From: VGBV01 sp963813725
Lineage (GTDB): Bacteria > Actinomycetota > Thermoleophilia > Solirubrobacterales > 70-9
Direction of reading: 5' to 3'
DNA: 64,000 nucleotides
NCBI GenBank assembly: GCA_963813725.1
Contig: CAWFAI010000008.1
Span: 182,598-246,597 of the forward strand
A program made the translations under genes and the position numbers. Shown here piece by piece: positions 48,440 to 56,584 of this stretch. The notes beneath the pieces were generated by a model. It was not told the origin of the DNA, did not search any database, and was given only the letters and a program-made list of their open reading frames with translations. Each line of letters begins with the position of its first letter. Position 1 is the first letter of the stretch.

Positions 48440-48856
48440 GTGAGCGACGGCCCGCAGACGCGGATGGCGCTGGTCACGGCCTTCATCCCCAACTCGCCGC
48501 ACGCAAAGGCGCTCGGGATCTCGATCGAGGAGATCGAGGCCGACCGCGCGGTGCTGACCATGCCATTCAAGGATGAACTGGCGACGATGGGGGACGTCAT
48601 CCACGGCGGGGCGATCAGCGCCCTGATCGACACGGCGGCCACCGTCGCGGCCTGGGCAACCGACGACGTGCCCGAGTCGCCGACCGGCGCGACGGTGGCC
48701 CTCTCGGTCAACTTCACATCCGCGGCCCGAGCCTGCGACCTGCGCGCCGAGGCCAGGGTCGTGAGGCGGGGCCGCAAGCTCAGCTTCTGCGAGGTCGACG
48801 CGCACGACTCCGGGGGAACGCTGGTGGCGAACGGGATCGCCACCTACACCTTCTAG
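48440..48856 (+). CDS. PaaI-type hotdog-fold thioesterase
   Basis: A 138-residue thioesterase. GDVIHGGAISALIDTAATVAAW is the hotdog active-site block (HGG plus Asp on the long helix), ATVALSVNFTSAARACDLRAEARVVRRGRKLSFCEVDA completes the sheet. PaaI-like enzymes hydrolyse aryl- or medium-chain acyl-CoA. GTG 48440 starts 13 bases after the previous stop. It could clear dead-end acyl-CoAs for the catabolic genes in this window, which is inference. Confidence 0.88.
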   Translation: MSDGPQTRMALVTAFIPNSPHAKALGISIEEIEADRAVLTMPFKDELATMGDVIHGGAISALIDTAATVAAWATDDVPESPTGATVALSVNFTSAARACDLRAEARVVRRGRKLSFCEVDAHDSGGTLVANGIATYTF

Positions 48857-48948
48857 CTGCCTGGGAACTGGCTCCCCGGCCAGGATTTCGGGTATCAATC
48901 CGCGTCACCCACCCTCACCCATCACCCACCCCACAAGGAGACGAAGAC
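48857..48948. other. Intergenic stretch with CACCC-rich run
   Basis: The 92 bases before the SDR gene include a pyrimidine-rich, CACCC-repeating run (48906-48934) and an AAGGAG ribosome-binding site. TATCAA at 48891 could be a -10. No dyad is seen. Confidence 0.4.
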
Positions 48949-49785
48949 TTGGGACTGCTTGACGGAAAGAGCGCGATCATCACCGGCTCGGCTCGCGGCA
49001 TCGGGCGCGCCACCGCGGAGCTGTTCGCAAGCCAGGGCGCCAAGGTGCTGATCAACGACCTCGACGGCGACGTCGCCGCCGACGCCGCCAAGGAGATCGA
49101 CGGCGAGACCGCCGTCTTCTCGGGCGACCTGACCCAGCCCGGCACCTGCGACGACATGGTCAAGGCCGCGATCGACGCCTTCGGCAGCGTCGATGCCGTC
49201 GTCAACAACGCCGGCTACACCTGGGACGGCGTGCTGCACAAGATGACCGACGAGCAGTTCCAGGCGATGCTCGACATCCACACCATCGTCCCCTTCCGCG
49301 TCCTGCGGGCGCTGGCGCCGAGCTGGCGCGAGGCCGCCAAGGCCGAGAAGGCCGAGGGCAAGCAGGTCTTCCGCAAGATCGTCAACGTCAGCTCGATCTC
49401 GGGAACGATGGGCAACGCGGGCCAGGTCAACTATTCCTCGGCCAAGGCCGGGGTGACCGGCCTGACCAAGACCGTCGCCAAGGAGTGGGGCCAGTTCAAC
49501 ATCAACTGCAACGCGGTCGCGTTCGGCTTCGTCGAAACCCGCCTGACCCAGGCCAAGGAGAAGGGCGAGTCGATGACCGCCGCCGGCGACTCCGGCGAGA
49601 AGGTCGAGCTGGGCATCCCCGAGCAGATGCGCAGCATGGCCTCGATGATGATCCCGCTCGGCCGCCCGGCCCAGCCCGAGGAGGCGGCCGGGCCGGTCCT
49701 CTTCCTCTGCTCGGAGTACGCCAACTACATCCACGGCCAGGTCATCAACGTCACCGGCGGCCAGTTCACGGGGATGTACTCGTAG
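48949..49785 (+). CDS. Short-chain dehydrogenase/reductase, FabG-like
   Basis: A 278-residue SDR. The cofactor motif is SAIITGSARGIGRATAELF, followed by NNAGYTWDGVLHKM, the catalytic Ser in NVSSISGTMGNAG and the pair YSSAK, then an end loop GGQFTGMYS. It resembles 3-oxoacyl-ACP reductase FabG and 3-hydroxyacyl-CoA dehydrogenase HSD17B4-type SDRs. An insertion of about 20 residues (WREAAKAEKAEGKQVF) before the Ser strand is longer than usual. The TTG start follows AAGGAG. Together with the thioesterase upstream it fits acyl-CoA metabolism. Confidence 0.88.
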   Translation: MGLLDGKSAIITGSARGIGRATAELFASQGAKVLINDLDGDVAADAAKEIDGETAVFSGDLTQPGTCDDMVKAAIDAFGSVDAVVNNAGYTWDGVLHKMTDEQFQAMLDIHTIVPFRVLRALAPSWREAAKAEKAEGKQVFRKIVNVSSISGTMGNAGQVNYSSAKAGVTGLTKTVAKEWGQFNINCNAVAFGFVETRLTQAKEKGESMTAAGDSGEKVELGIPEQMRSMASMMIPLGRPAQPEEAAGPVLFLCSEYANYIHGQVINVTGGQFTGMYS

Positions 49786-49808
49786 GCCGCAGTGCCGCGA
49801 CCCAGGCA

Positions 49809-50408
49809 GTGACGAGGACCCTGGAGATCGAGACACCCCATGGGCCGGCGAGGGCGCATCTGGACCTCGCCACCAAGCCCTTGGGCGCGCTCGTGCTGGG
49901 CCACGGTGCCGGCGGGGGGGTCGAGGCGCCTGACATCCAGGCCGCGGCCGAAGTCGCGCGGCAGGCCGGGCTCAGCGTCGCCTTGGTCGAACAGCCCTAC
50001 CGCGTCGCGGGGCGCAAGTCCCCGGCGCCGGCCAAGCAGCTGGACGCGGCCTGGCTCGCGGTGATCGCCGCACTGCGCGGCAAAGAGCTGAAGGGCCCGC
50101 CGCTGATCACCGGCGGCCGCTCGCTGGGGGCGCGGGTCGCGTGTCGCACGGTCGCCGAAACCGGCGCGGAAGCAGTGCTGTGCCTGGCCTTCCCAGTCCA
50201 CCCCCCTGGCAAGCCCGAGAAGAGCCGCCTCGAGGAGCTGGACGCGGTGAAAGTCCCCGTCCTGGTCGTCCAGGGCGAGAGCGACCCGTTCGGGATGCCG
50301 CCTCCGGCCAAGGGCCGGGAGGTCGTCAAGGTCGCCGGCAACCACGGCCTCAAGGCCGACCTGGATGCGGTGGGCGACGCCGTCAGGAGCTGGCTCGCCG
50401 AACGCTAG
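49809..50408 (+). CDS. Alpha/beta hydrolase, KANL3/Tex30-like
   Basis: A 199-residue compact hydrolase. LVLGHGAGGGVEAPDI provides the oxyanion loop, ITGGRSLGARVA the nucleophile Ser, VVQGESDPFGMP the acid and VAGNHGLKAD the His. This is the pattern of dienelactone-hydrolase-like or KANL3/Tex30 proteins. Substrate unknown. GTG 49809 lies 23 bases after the SDR stop, so co-transcription is likely. It overlaps the convergent CAP-domain gene by 26 bases. Confidence 0.8.
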   Translation: MTRTLEIETPHGPARAHLDLATKPLGALVLGHGAGGGVEAPDIQAAAEVARQAGLSVALVEQPYRVAGRKSPAPAKQLDAAWLAVIAALRGKELKGPPLITGGRSLGARVACRTVAETGAEAVLCLAFPVHPPGKPEKSRLEELDAVKVPVLVVQGESDPFGMPPPAKGREVVKVAGNHGLKADLDAVGDAVRSWLAER

Positions 50409-51072
50409 CCCGAGCCAGCGGCTTGCAGCGCCGCTTCACCTGGCGCTTGGCCGCCCTGCGCTTCTCGCCCTTGGCCTTGAGCTTCCGCTTCTTCGCCTTC
50501 GCGCACCTGCCGCTGCTCGCGTAGAGGTCGAGCGCCGTGTCATCGCCGTCGGCAGCCGCCGAGCCGAACATCTGGGTCCCCGTGACGCCGCTGCCGGCAC
50601 GGCCCGGTGTGCCCGGCGCGACCCCGAAGCCGGCGGTGAGGTAGCTCGAGCCCAGCATGTTCTGGTTGTGGCCTGAGCTGTTGCGCCACTGGTCGAGCAG
50701 CGAGAAGGCCGAGCCGGTCGAGTTGGCGGCGATGTTCTCGCCGGCTCCGCCCGGGTAGCCGGCGGCCCGCGCGCGGTCGCTGGGACTCGCGCCCTCCGGG
50801 GTGAAGTGGTCGAAGTAGTCGCGCGAGACCATGTCTGAGCTGTGTGCTCGGGCCGCGGACCCGAGCCGCGTGTCGCGCAGCAGGGCCCCGAGGCCGTTGT
50901 TGGCGCGGTGCACGTTGGTCAGGCAGAGCAGGGAGCGCTCGACCTTCACGGTCGTCGCAGAGCTCGCCTTCAGGCCCTGGAACAGGCACCGCTCCTGCGC
51001 CGGGGCAGTCGCCGGGGCCGCAACCGCGACGAACGCCGCGATGCCGCAGAGACAGATCGAGAGCTTTCGCAT
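50383..51072 (-). CDS. Secreted CAP/SCP-domain protein
   Basis: A 229-residue protein with a signal peptide (LSICLCGIAAFVAVAAPATAPAQ). The CAP domain shows CLTNVHRANNGLGALLRDTRLGSAARAHSSDMVSRDYFDHFTP (CAP His and Glu/Asp cavity), GENIAAN and WRNSSGHNQNMLGSSYLTAGFGV. A very basic C-terminal tail (KKRKLKAKGEKRRAAKRQVKRR) could bind DNA, teichoic-like polymers or acidic wall components. Bacterial CAP proteins have poorly known roles. It ends inside the convergent hydrolase gene. Confidence 0.85.
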   Translation of the reverse strand: MRKLSICLCGIAAFVAVAAPATAPAQERCLFQGLKASSATTVKVERSLLCLTNVHRANNGLGALLRDTRLGSAARAHSSDMVSRDYFDHFTPEGASPSDRARAAGYPGGAGENIAANSTGSAFSLLDQWRNSSGHNQNMLGSSYLTAGFGVAPGTPGRAGSGVTGTQMFGSAAADGDDTALDLYASSGRCAKAKKRKLKAKGEKRRAAKRQVKRRCKPLARASVRRASS

Positions 51073-51077
51073 CGTTC

Positions 51078-51932
51078 CTAGTCCTTGCGCCGCTCCTCGG
51101 CCAGCGGCTCTCCGCCGTCGTCCGCCGCGCCTCCGGGCGGCCAGGTTCCGAACCAGTTGTCGCGGGCCCCGTCGATGGTGATCACGCACCCCGAGTAGAA
51201 GTCGCCCGCGGGCGAGGCGAGGTAGGCGATCAGCCACGCCATCTCCTCCTCGCTGCCCAGCCGGCCGAGCGGCACCGTCCCCGCGACGTTCTCGACAACC
51301 TCCTTCGGGTACTTGGTGCGGAGGGTCTCGGTGTCGAACTGCCCGACCGCGACGGCGACGGTGCGGATCCCGAAGCGCGCCCACTCCACCGAGAGGGTGC
51401 GCATCATGTTCTCGACCGCGGCTCGGGCGGCGCCGGTGTGGACCATGCCCGGGAAGCCCTGGTGGGGCGAGACGGTGATGGAGACGACCTTGCCCCGCTG
51501 CTGCGGGATGAACGCCTTGGTCGCCGCGGCGTGGGTCATCTGCCACGTCCCCTGCACGTTCAGCTCGATCACCGTCCGGAATCCCTTCGGGCTGATCGCC
51601 TCAGCCGGGCTCAGGAACTGGCCCCCGGCGTTGTTGACCAGCAGGTCGATGCGTCCGTGGCGCTCGAGCACGCCGTCCATGAGACGGTCCACGGCCTCGT
51701 CGTCGCGGATGTCCATCGCCTCGAACTCGGCCTTGCCCCCTCCCGTCTCGACCTCGGCGATCATGGCCTTCAGCGGCTCGTCGCGGCGTCCGCAGCCGAC
51801 CACGGTGGCGCCGAGCGAGGCGAGCTCCAGGGCCGTCGCCCGGCCGATCCCGGTCCCCGCGCCCGAGACCACGCAGACCTGCCCGTCGAGCAGCCCGGGG
51901 GCGAAGATCCGCGAGGTCGGTGGCTCGGCCAT
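51078..51932 (-). CDS. SDR family oxidoreductase, 2,4-dienoyl-/trans-2-enoyl-CoA reductase-like
   Basis: A 284-residue SDR. VCVVSGAGTGIGRATALELASLGATVVGCGRR binds the cofactor and NNAGGQFLSPAEAIS follows. The usual catalytic Y-x-x-x-K is absent: the site reads GFPGMVHTGAARAAVENMMRTL. This replacement is known in peroxisomal trans-2-enoyl-CoA reductase and related dienoyl-CoA reductases, whose mechanism differs. It therefore probably reduces unsaturated acyl-CoAs with NADPH. TATGCT lies 9 bases before the ATG. It is divergent from an MBL-fold gene, with 62 bases between starts. Confidence 0.85.
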   Translation of the reverse strand: MAEPPTSRIFAPGLLDGQVCVVSGAGTGIGRATALELASLGATVVGCGRRDEPLKAMIAEVETGGGKAEFEAMDIRDDEAVDRLMDGVLERHGRIDLLVNNAGGQFLSPAEAISPKGFRTVIELNVQGTWQMTHAAATKAFIPQQRGKVVSITVSPHQGFPGMVHTGAARAAVENMMRTLSVEWARFGIRTVAVAVGQFDTETLRTKYPKEVVENVAGTVPLGRLGSEEEMAWLIAYLASPAGDFYSGCVITIDGARDNWFGTWPPGGAADDGGEPLAEERRKD

Positions 51933-51981
51933 CCGCGGCGCAGCATATGAGCCAGGCCGCAGCAGAGTCCGCCGCCGCGGC

Positions 51982-51987
51982 TAGCCT
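51982..51987 (+). promoter_or_regulatory. Leaderless-type -10 for the MBL-fold gene
   Basis: TAGCCT followed by 7 bases and the GTG at 51995. It decides the start of that gene. Confidence 0.6.
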
Positions 51988-51994
51988 GCGCAGG

Positions 51995-52900
51995 GTGAGC
52001 GTGCGCGCGGACGCGATCCCGCTTGAGGGCCCGCTTGAGGGCGGCAGCGAGGGTGCCAGCCTGATCGTCGAGCCGCTCGAGGCGGGACGGGCGCGCTTCC
52101 CGAAGGCGTTCTTCGAGTACGAGGGGGGCCGCTTGGGGGGGCTGCGGGCGCTCGGCTTCCGGGCCAAGGACGAGGACTACCTGAGCGTCCCGGTTCCCGC
52201 CTACCTGGTCCGGCATCCCACGGCGGGCCCGATGCTGATCGACACCGGGCTCCACCCCTCGGTCGCGAGGGATCCCGACGTCAACATGGGCCGGCGAGCT
52301 GGCAGGTACTTCTCCCTCAAGGCCGGCTCCGACGTCACCTCGCAGCTGCGCCAGCGCGGCCTGGGCCCGGGCGACATCGAGGTCGTGGTCCTCACCCACC
52401 TCCACTACGACCACGCCTCCGCCATCTCCGAGTTCCCCGAGTCGACCTTCATCGTCAGCGAGCCCGAGTGGGAGGCCGCGACGACCGCGCGGATGCCGAT
52501 GCTCCAGGGCTACCACCCGCCTCACTACGACCACGCGGTGGACTACCGAACCGTCGACTTCGGGGCCGACTACGTGGACTCATACGGGCCCTTCGGGCGG
52601 ACGATGGACCTGTTCGGCGATGGCACGGTGCGGCTCGCGTTCACCCCCGGCCACAGCAGGGGCCACATGTCGGTGCTGCTGGGCCTGCCCCGCCGCGATT
52701 TCGTCGTCCTCGCGGACGTCGCCTACACCTGGCGGCAGCTCGACGGCGGGCCCGAGCCCTGGCGCCCCGCGGACCGCCACAACTGGCGCCGCTCGCTGCA
52801 CGAGGCCCAGGCCTACAAGCGCGCCTATCCCTACGCCCTGGTCGTCCCCGGGCACGACCCGGAGTTCTGGGCGAAGCTGGACTCGCGCTACGAGGAGTGA
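51995..52900 (+). CDS. Metallo-beta-lactamase-fold hydrolase, AHL lactonase-like
   Basis: A 301-residue MBL-fold protein. The metal site VVLTHLHYDHASAI (HxHxDH), then a second His in FTPGHSRGHMSVLL, Asp in VVLADVAYTW and His in VVPGHDPEFW are all present, so two metal ions should bind. The spacing and the entry motif LIDTGLHPSV resemble N-acyl-homoserine lactonases (AiiA/AttM type) and related lactonases. The substrate is unproven. The GTG is set by the -10 element. Its 3' end overlaps the convergent acyltransferase gene by 13 bases. Confidence 0.85.
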   Translation: MSVRADAIPLEGPLEGGSEGASLIVEPLEAGRARFPKAFFEYEGGRLGGLRALGFRAKDEDYLSVPVPAYLVRHPTAGPMLIDTGLHPSVARDPDVNMGRRAGRYFSLKAGSDVTSQLRQRGLGPGDIEVVVLTHLHYDHASAISEFPESTFIVSEPEWEAATTARMPMLQGYHPPHYDHAVDYRTVDFGADYVDSYGPFGRTMDLFGDGTVRLAFTPGHSRGHMSVLLGLPRRDFVVLADVAYTWRQLDGGPEPWRPADRHNWRRSLHEAQAYKRAYPYALVVPGHDPEFWAKLDSRYEE

Positions 52901-53689
52901 GTCTGGCCCGCGGTGCCGGGCTCGGTGGAGGGGCTCGGCAGGCCCTCGCGGATTCGCTTCAGCACGCCGGCGCGGCCGTTCTGCTCCAGGTCCACGTACA
53001 TCGCGCGGACGCTGTCGAAGACCTGGTTGGCGACCTGCTGCTGCTCCTCGCGGCTGGGGTTCTCATTGACGGGGAAGGAGAGCGGCTCCCCGTACTGGAT
53101 CGTCACCTTCGGGAAGTGCAACCGCTTCCAGCCGCGGACGTTGGCCGAGCCGTGGATGGCGACCGGCACCACCGGCGCTCCGGACTCGAGCGCGAGCTTG
53201 CCGACGCCCCGCTTGGGCTCGCCCAGGTCGCCGCTGCGTGAGCGTCCTCCCTCGGCGTACATGAGCACGGCGCCGTCGCGGTCGAGGATCGGTGTGGGCG
53301 GTCTTGAAGGCCTCCTCGTCGTTGTGCCCGCGGCGCACGGGGAAGACGCCGCCGTGGTAGAGGATGAACTTGATCAGGGGGTTGGTGAAGAGCTGGGACT
53401 TGGCCATGAACTGGACCTTGCGCCGCAGGTAGACGGCGGCGAAGAAGTGGTCCATCTGGCTGAAGTGGTTGGGGGTGACGATCACCGGGCCCGATGAGGG
53501 GCAGTTCTCGACCCGGATCGCGCGGGCGCGGAAGATGAGGATCGTCGGCAGGGTGAGGATGACCCTGACCAGGTCGTACATGAAGCCGATCCCCTTGCGC
53601 GCCTTGGCGTGGAACCTGTCGAAGTACTCGGCCGGACGCGGGTCCTTGTAGACCTGGGGCTTGAGCTCGCCTTCTCTCACTTTCGCCAT
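52888..53689 (-). CDS. 1-acyl-glycerol-3-phosphate acyltransferase family protein (one-base frameshift near 53290)
   Basis: A PlsC-like protein of about 266 residues. Acyltransferase motif I is NHFSQMDHFF (H-x4-D), motif II region GGVFPVRRGHNDEEAF, motif III MYAEGGRSRSG and motif IV VVPVAIHGSANV. One N-terminal hydrophobic segment (LVRVILTLPTILIF) anchors it to the membrane. An extra base near 53290 interrupts KTAHTILDRDGAVLMYAEGG. It should acylate lysophosphatidate or a similar lipid. Confidence 0.87.
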
Positions 53690-53716
53690 CTCTCTGTCCC
53701 TGGGAGCACGAAAACT

Positions 53717-53732
53717 GCGGCCGTTCGGCCGC
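53717..53732 (-). terminator. Hairpin in the acyltransferase leader
   Basis: GCGGCCG and CGGCCGC form a 7-bp stem with a 2-base loop. On the minus strand AGTTTT follows, as in a weak intrinsic terminator or attenuator 28 bases before the acyltransferase start. Outer AGCACG and CGTGCT also pair. Confidence 0.45.
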
Positions 53733-53798
53733 GCGTGCTGATTTCTACCCGTTCCTACGTCCGCGGTTACGCCCTCGGTTCAACACCGCAGACGCGGC

Positions 53799-53824
53799 GG
53801 GGCCTCCCCTGCGGGGGAGGCCCC
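53799..53824 (-). terminator. Terminator hairpin after the cupin gene
   Basis: GGGGCCTCCCC and GGGGAGGCCCC form a perfect 11-bp stem with a 4-base loop, 28 bases downstream of the cupin stop on the minus strand. No T-tract follows. Confidence 0.6.
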
Positions 53825-53852
53825 GGGACCCGCGTGCCGGTTCGGCGCCCGC

Positions 53853-54386
53853 TCAGGCCTTGGGCCTGAAGATCGGGTGCCAGAGGCCGTGCTCCTCGGC
53901 GATGGCGGGAGTCGCCTCGGGGTCGAACTCGATCCCGTAGGTCTCGCTCAGGTGGGCGAAGAACGCGGGGATCTCAGCCGGGTCCATGTCGCCCGCGAGC
54001 TTCGCGCCCAGCTCGCGGAACAGGCCCTCGAAGCCGCCGGGGGAGATGATCTCCAGGATCCGGCACGGCTCGTCGCCGGCGTTCCAGAACGTGTGCCACT
54101 GGTCGCGGGGCTTGAAGACCAGGTCGCCGACCTCGGCGTGGACGACCTCGCCGCCGAGCAGCGCGCCCATGCGGCCCTCGACCACGTAGCTGTACTCGTC
54201 CTCTCGCGTGTGGCGGTGCAGCGGCGCGGCGAGCCCGCGGGGCTCCATCGGGTGCTCCACCAGCGAGAAGGCGCCGCCCGGGACGTCCTCCGTGTCGATC
54301 ATGAAGCGGGCGCCGATCGCGCCCAGGTTGGCCAGGTCTCCGTCCGTGGGGCCCACGATCCTGGGTGCCGCAATGGTGTTCGTCAT
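53853..54386 (-). CDS. Cupin-domain protein
   Basis: A 177-residue single-domain cupin. Motif 1 is PLHRHTREDEYSYVVEGRMGALLGGE (His-x-His...Glu metal ligands) and motif 2 is DLVFKPRDQWHTFWNAGDEPCRILEIISPGGFE. The family includes dioxygenases, isomerases and binding proteins; no specific role is assigned. ATG 54386 follows AAGGAG. It is divergent from a TetR regulator gene 61 bases away that probably controls it. Confidence 0.85.
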   Translation of the reverse strand: MTNTIAAPRIVGPTDGDLANLGAIGARFMIDTEDVPGGAFSLVEHPMEPRGLAAPLHRHTREDEYSYVVEGRMGALLGGEVVHAEVGDLVFKPRDQWHTFWNAGDEPCRILEIISPGGFEGLFRELGAKLAGDMDPAEIPAFFAHLSETYGIEFDPEATPAIAEEHGLWHPIFRPKA

Positions 54387-54407
54387 CCTCTTGGCTCCTT
54401 TCAATGA

Positions 54408-54438
54408 ACAGTGTGTGTGCTGATCTGCCGGGCACTGT
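54408..54438. promoter_or_regulatory. Candidate split operator between cupin and tetR genes
   Basis: ACAGTG (54408-54413) and CACTGT (54433-54438) are perfect inverted half-sites 19 bases apart; the second is followed by AAC and then the tetR start. The wide spacing suggests two separate half-sites near the two promoters. Confidence 0.4.
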
Positions 54439-54447
54439 AACATATCG

Positions 54448-55047
54448 ATGAACACCATGTCTAGTAAAAGGCCATACCAGCTCAAGGAAAGGGCCAAGCG
54501 CCAAGAGGCAACTCGCCGGCGCATCGCCGAGGTGACCGCGGAGCTGCACGAAGAGGTCGGGCCCGCGCGCACCACCATCACCGAGGTCGCCAAGCGCGCC
54601 GGGGTGCAGCGGCTGACCGTCTACAAGCACTACCCCACCGACGCGGACCTGTTCGAGGGCTGCTCTGTCCACTACATGTCCGAGCACCCGTTCCCGGACG
54701 TGACCGGGGCGCTCGCGAACGAGGATCCCGAGCGCCGGGTGCGCGAGACGCTCACGCTCACTTACGGCTGGTTCCGCGAGACCGAGGCGATGACGGCGAA
54801 CATCCAGCGCGACCGGCTCCTGATACCCGAGCTCGACGCCCGCGCCTCGAAGATGATGGACCCCGCCCTGGAGTGGATCGCCGCAGAGCTCAACGGCGGT
54901 TTCGGCGCAAAGGGTGCGCACGCCGAGCGCATCGCCGCGATGGTCGCGGTGGCGATGGACTTCTGGACGTGGCGCCGCCTCAAGCGGCTCGGGATGGACG
55001 ACGCCGCGGCCGCGAAGCTGATGGCGGACGCCGTCGCCCGCGCCTGA
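54448..55047 (+). CDS. TetR family transcriptional regulator
   Basis: A 199-residue regulator. The DNA-binding part is RRRIAEVTAELHEEVGPARTTITEVAKRAGVQRLTVYKHYPTDADLF. The C-terminal domain (TYGWFRETEAMTANIQRDRLLIPEL, WIAAELNGGFGAKGAHAERIAAMVAVAMDFWTWRRLKRLGM) is typical of the group acting on small aromatic or amphipathic ligands, ligand unknown. ATG at 54448 is the annotated start, another ATG lies three codons in. It is divergent from the cupin gene, its likely target. Confidence 0.87.
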   Translation: MNTMSSKRPYQLKERAKRQEATRRRIAEVTAELHEEVGPARTTITEVAKRAGVQRLTVYKHYPTDADLFEGCSVHYMSEHPFPDVTGALANEDPERRVRETLTLTYGWFRETEAMTANIQRDRLLIPELDARASKMMDPALEWIAAELNGGFGAKGAHAERIAAMVAVAMDFWTWRRLKRLGMDDAAAAKLMADAVARA

Positions 55048-55074
55048 GCGCGGCAGCGAATCGCGTCTGCCGGT

Positions 55075-56548
55075 TCAGCCCTGCGACCAAGCTATTGAGC
55101 GCTCGAGAGCGCGGTGCCAGCGCCCCAGCAGCCGGTCGCGCTCGGAGTCGCCCATACGGGGCTCATAGGTGGCGCGCTCGCGCCACATCTCCCCCACGCC
55201 CGCCTGGTCCCAGAGGCCGGTCGCGATGCCGGCCAGGTAGGCGGCGCCGAGCGCCGTCGTCTCCGCGATCTCGGGCACGATCACCGGCACGCCCAACACG
55301 TCGGCCTGGAACTGCATCAGCCAGGCGTTGGCCACGGCGCCCCCGTCGGCCTTCAGCGCCGGGATGCTGGCCCCCGAGGCGCGCTCCTGGGCTCGCACCG
55401 CGTCCACCGTCTGGTAGGCGATCGACTCCAGCGCCGCGCGGGCGAGGTGCGCGCGGCCGCTGCCTCGCGTCAGGCCCACGATCGTGCCCCGCGCGTAGGG
55501 GTCCCAGTGGGGAGAGCCGAGCCCGGTCAGGGCGGGAACGAAGTAGACGTCGTCGTTGGAGTCAAGCGAGGCGGCGAGCTGCTCGGTCTCGGCCGCGTCG
55601 GTGATGATCCCCAGGCCGTCGCGCAGCCACTGGATCGCGGCGCCCGTCACGAACACCGAGGCCTCCAGCGCGTAGGTGACCTGGGGCTCCGCATCGCGGC
55701 CGCCCAGGCCCCAGGCGACCGTCGTCAGCAGGCCCTCCTGGGGCCGGCGGCGCTTCGGTGCCGGCGTTCAGCAGCACGAAGCTGCCGGTGCCGTAGGTGT
55801 TCTTGGCCTCGCCCGGCGAGTGGCAGGCCTGGCCGAACAGGGCCGCCTGCTGGTCGCCCGCGATACCTGCGACCGGCACCTCGCCGCCGAACTCCGAGGT
55901 CGTGCCGTAGACCTCGGCCGAGGGAACGGGCTCCGGCAGGGTGGCGGGATCGACTCCCAGCAGCTCGCACAGCTCCGGGTCCCAGGCGAGCTTGCGGATG
56001 TCGAACAGCAGGGTTCGGGAGGCGTTGGAGTAGTCGGTGACGTGGCGCCCGGTCAGCTTGAAGGTGAGCCAGGAGTCGATCGTGCCGAAGACGGCGCCGC
56101 CCTTCGCATCGGGGACGTTGCGGAGCAGCCACTCGACCTTGGTGCCGGAGAAGTATGGGTCGATGACCAGGCCGGTGCGCTCGCGGACCAGGTCCTCGAC
56201 CCCGTCCGCCTGACGCAGCTCGTCGCAGCGCTGCGCCGTGCGCCGGTCCTGCCAGACCAGCGCCCGGTGCACGGGCTCGCCGCTCTTCGGGTCCCAGGCG
56301 ACCACGGTCTCGCGCTGGTTCGTGATCCCGATGCCCCTCAGCTCGGGGCCCTCTATGCCCGCCGCCTCGAGAGCCGAGGCCGCGACGCCGCGGGTCACCT
56401 CCCAGATCTCGGCGGCGTCGTGCTCGACCCACCCCGGCTGGGGGAAGTGTTGCTCGAACTCGCTGTATTCGCGACCGAGCTCGCGCCCGTCCTCGCCGAA
56501 GACGATCGCGGTGCTGCCGGTGGTGCCCTGGTCGAGCGCGAGGATCAC
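55075..56548 (-). CDS. glpK: Glycerol kinase (one-base frameshift near 55749)
   Basis: It phosphorylates glycerol to sn-glycerol 3-phosphate. Corrected length is about 490 residues, typical for GlpK. ILALDQGTTGSTAIVF (phosphate 1), RGIGITNQRETVVAWD, YFSGTKVEWLLRNVP (glycerol-binding), GTIDSWLTFKLTGRHVTDYSNASRTLLFDI, GIAGDQQAALFGQ, NTYGTGSFVLLNAG (adenosine site) and the C-terminal ALKADGGAVANAWLMQFQADVLGVPV follow in order. An extra C near 55749 separates GTEAP from PQEGLLTTVAWGLGG. No GlpF or GlpD gene is adjacent. It may work with the GDPD-like enzyme (12653) and PlsC-like acyltransferase in glycerolipid turnover. Confidence 0.93.
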
Positions 56549-56584
56549 GGCGCCGGGGAAGCTATCGCCCCGAGGCCGGCCGGC

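Larger units (their letters stand above)
53690..53852. other. Intergenic region with two strong hairpins, acyltransferase/cupin
   Basis: The 163 bases between these two minus-strand genes contain two perfect inverted repeats (listed separately) and a moderately AT-rich stretch (53741-53790) where the acyltransferase promoter should lie; no convincing -35/-10 pair is found. Confidence 0.5.

Noticed and set aside
48906..48934. CACCC-rich run considered as a protein-binding repeat array
   Set aside because: It is an imperfect pyrimidine-rich simple sequence just before a ribosome-binding site, without a fixed period.
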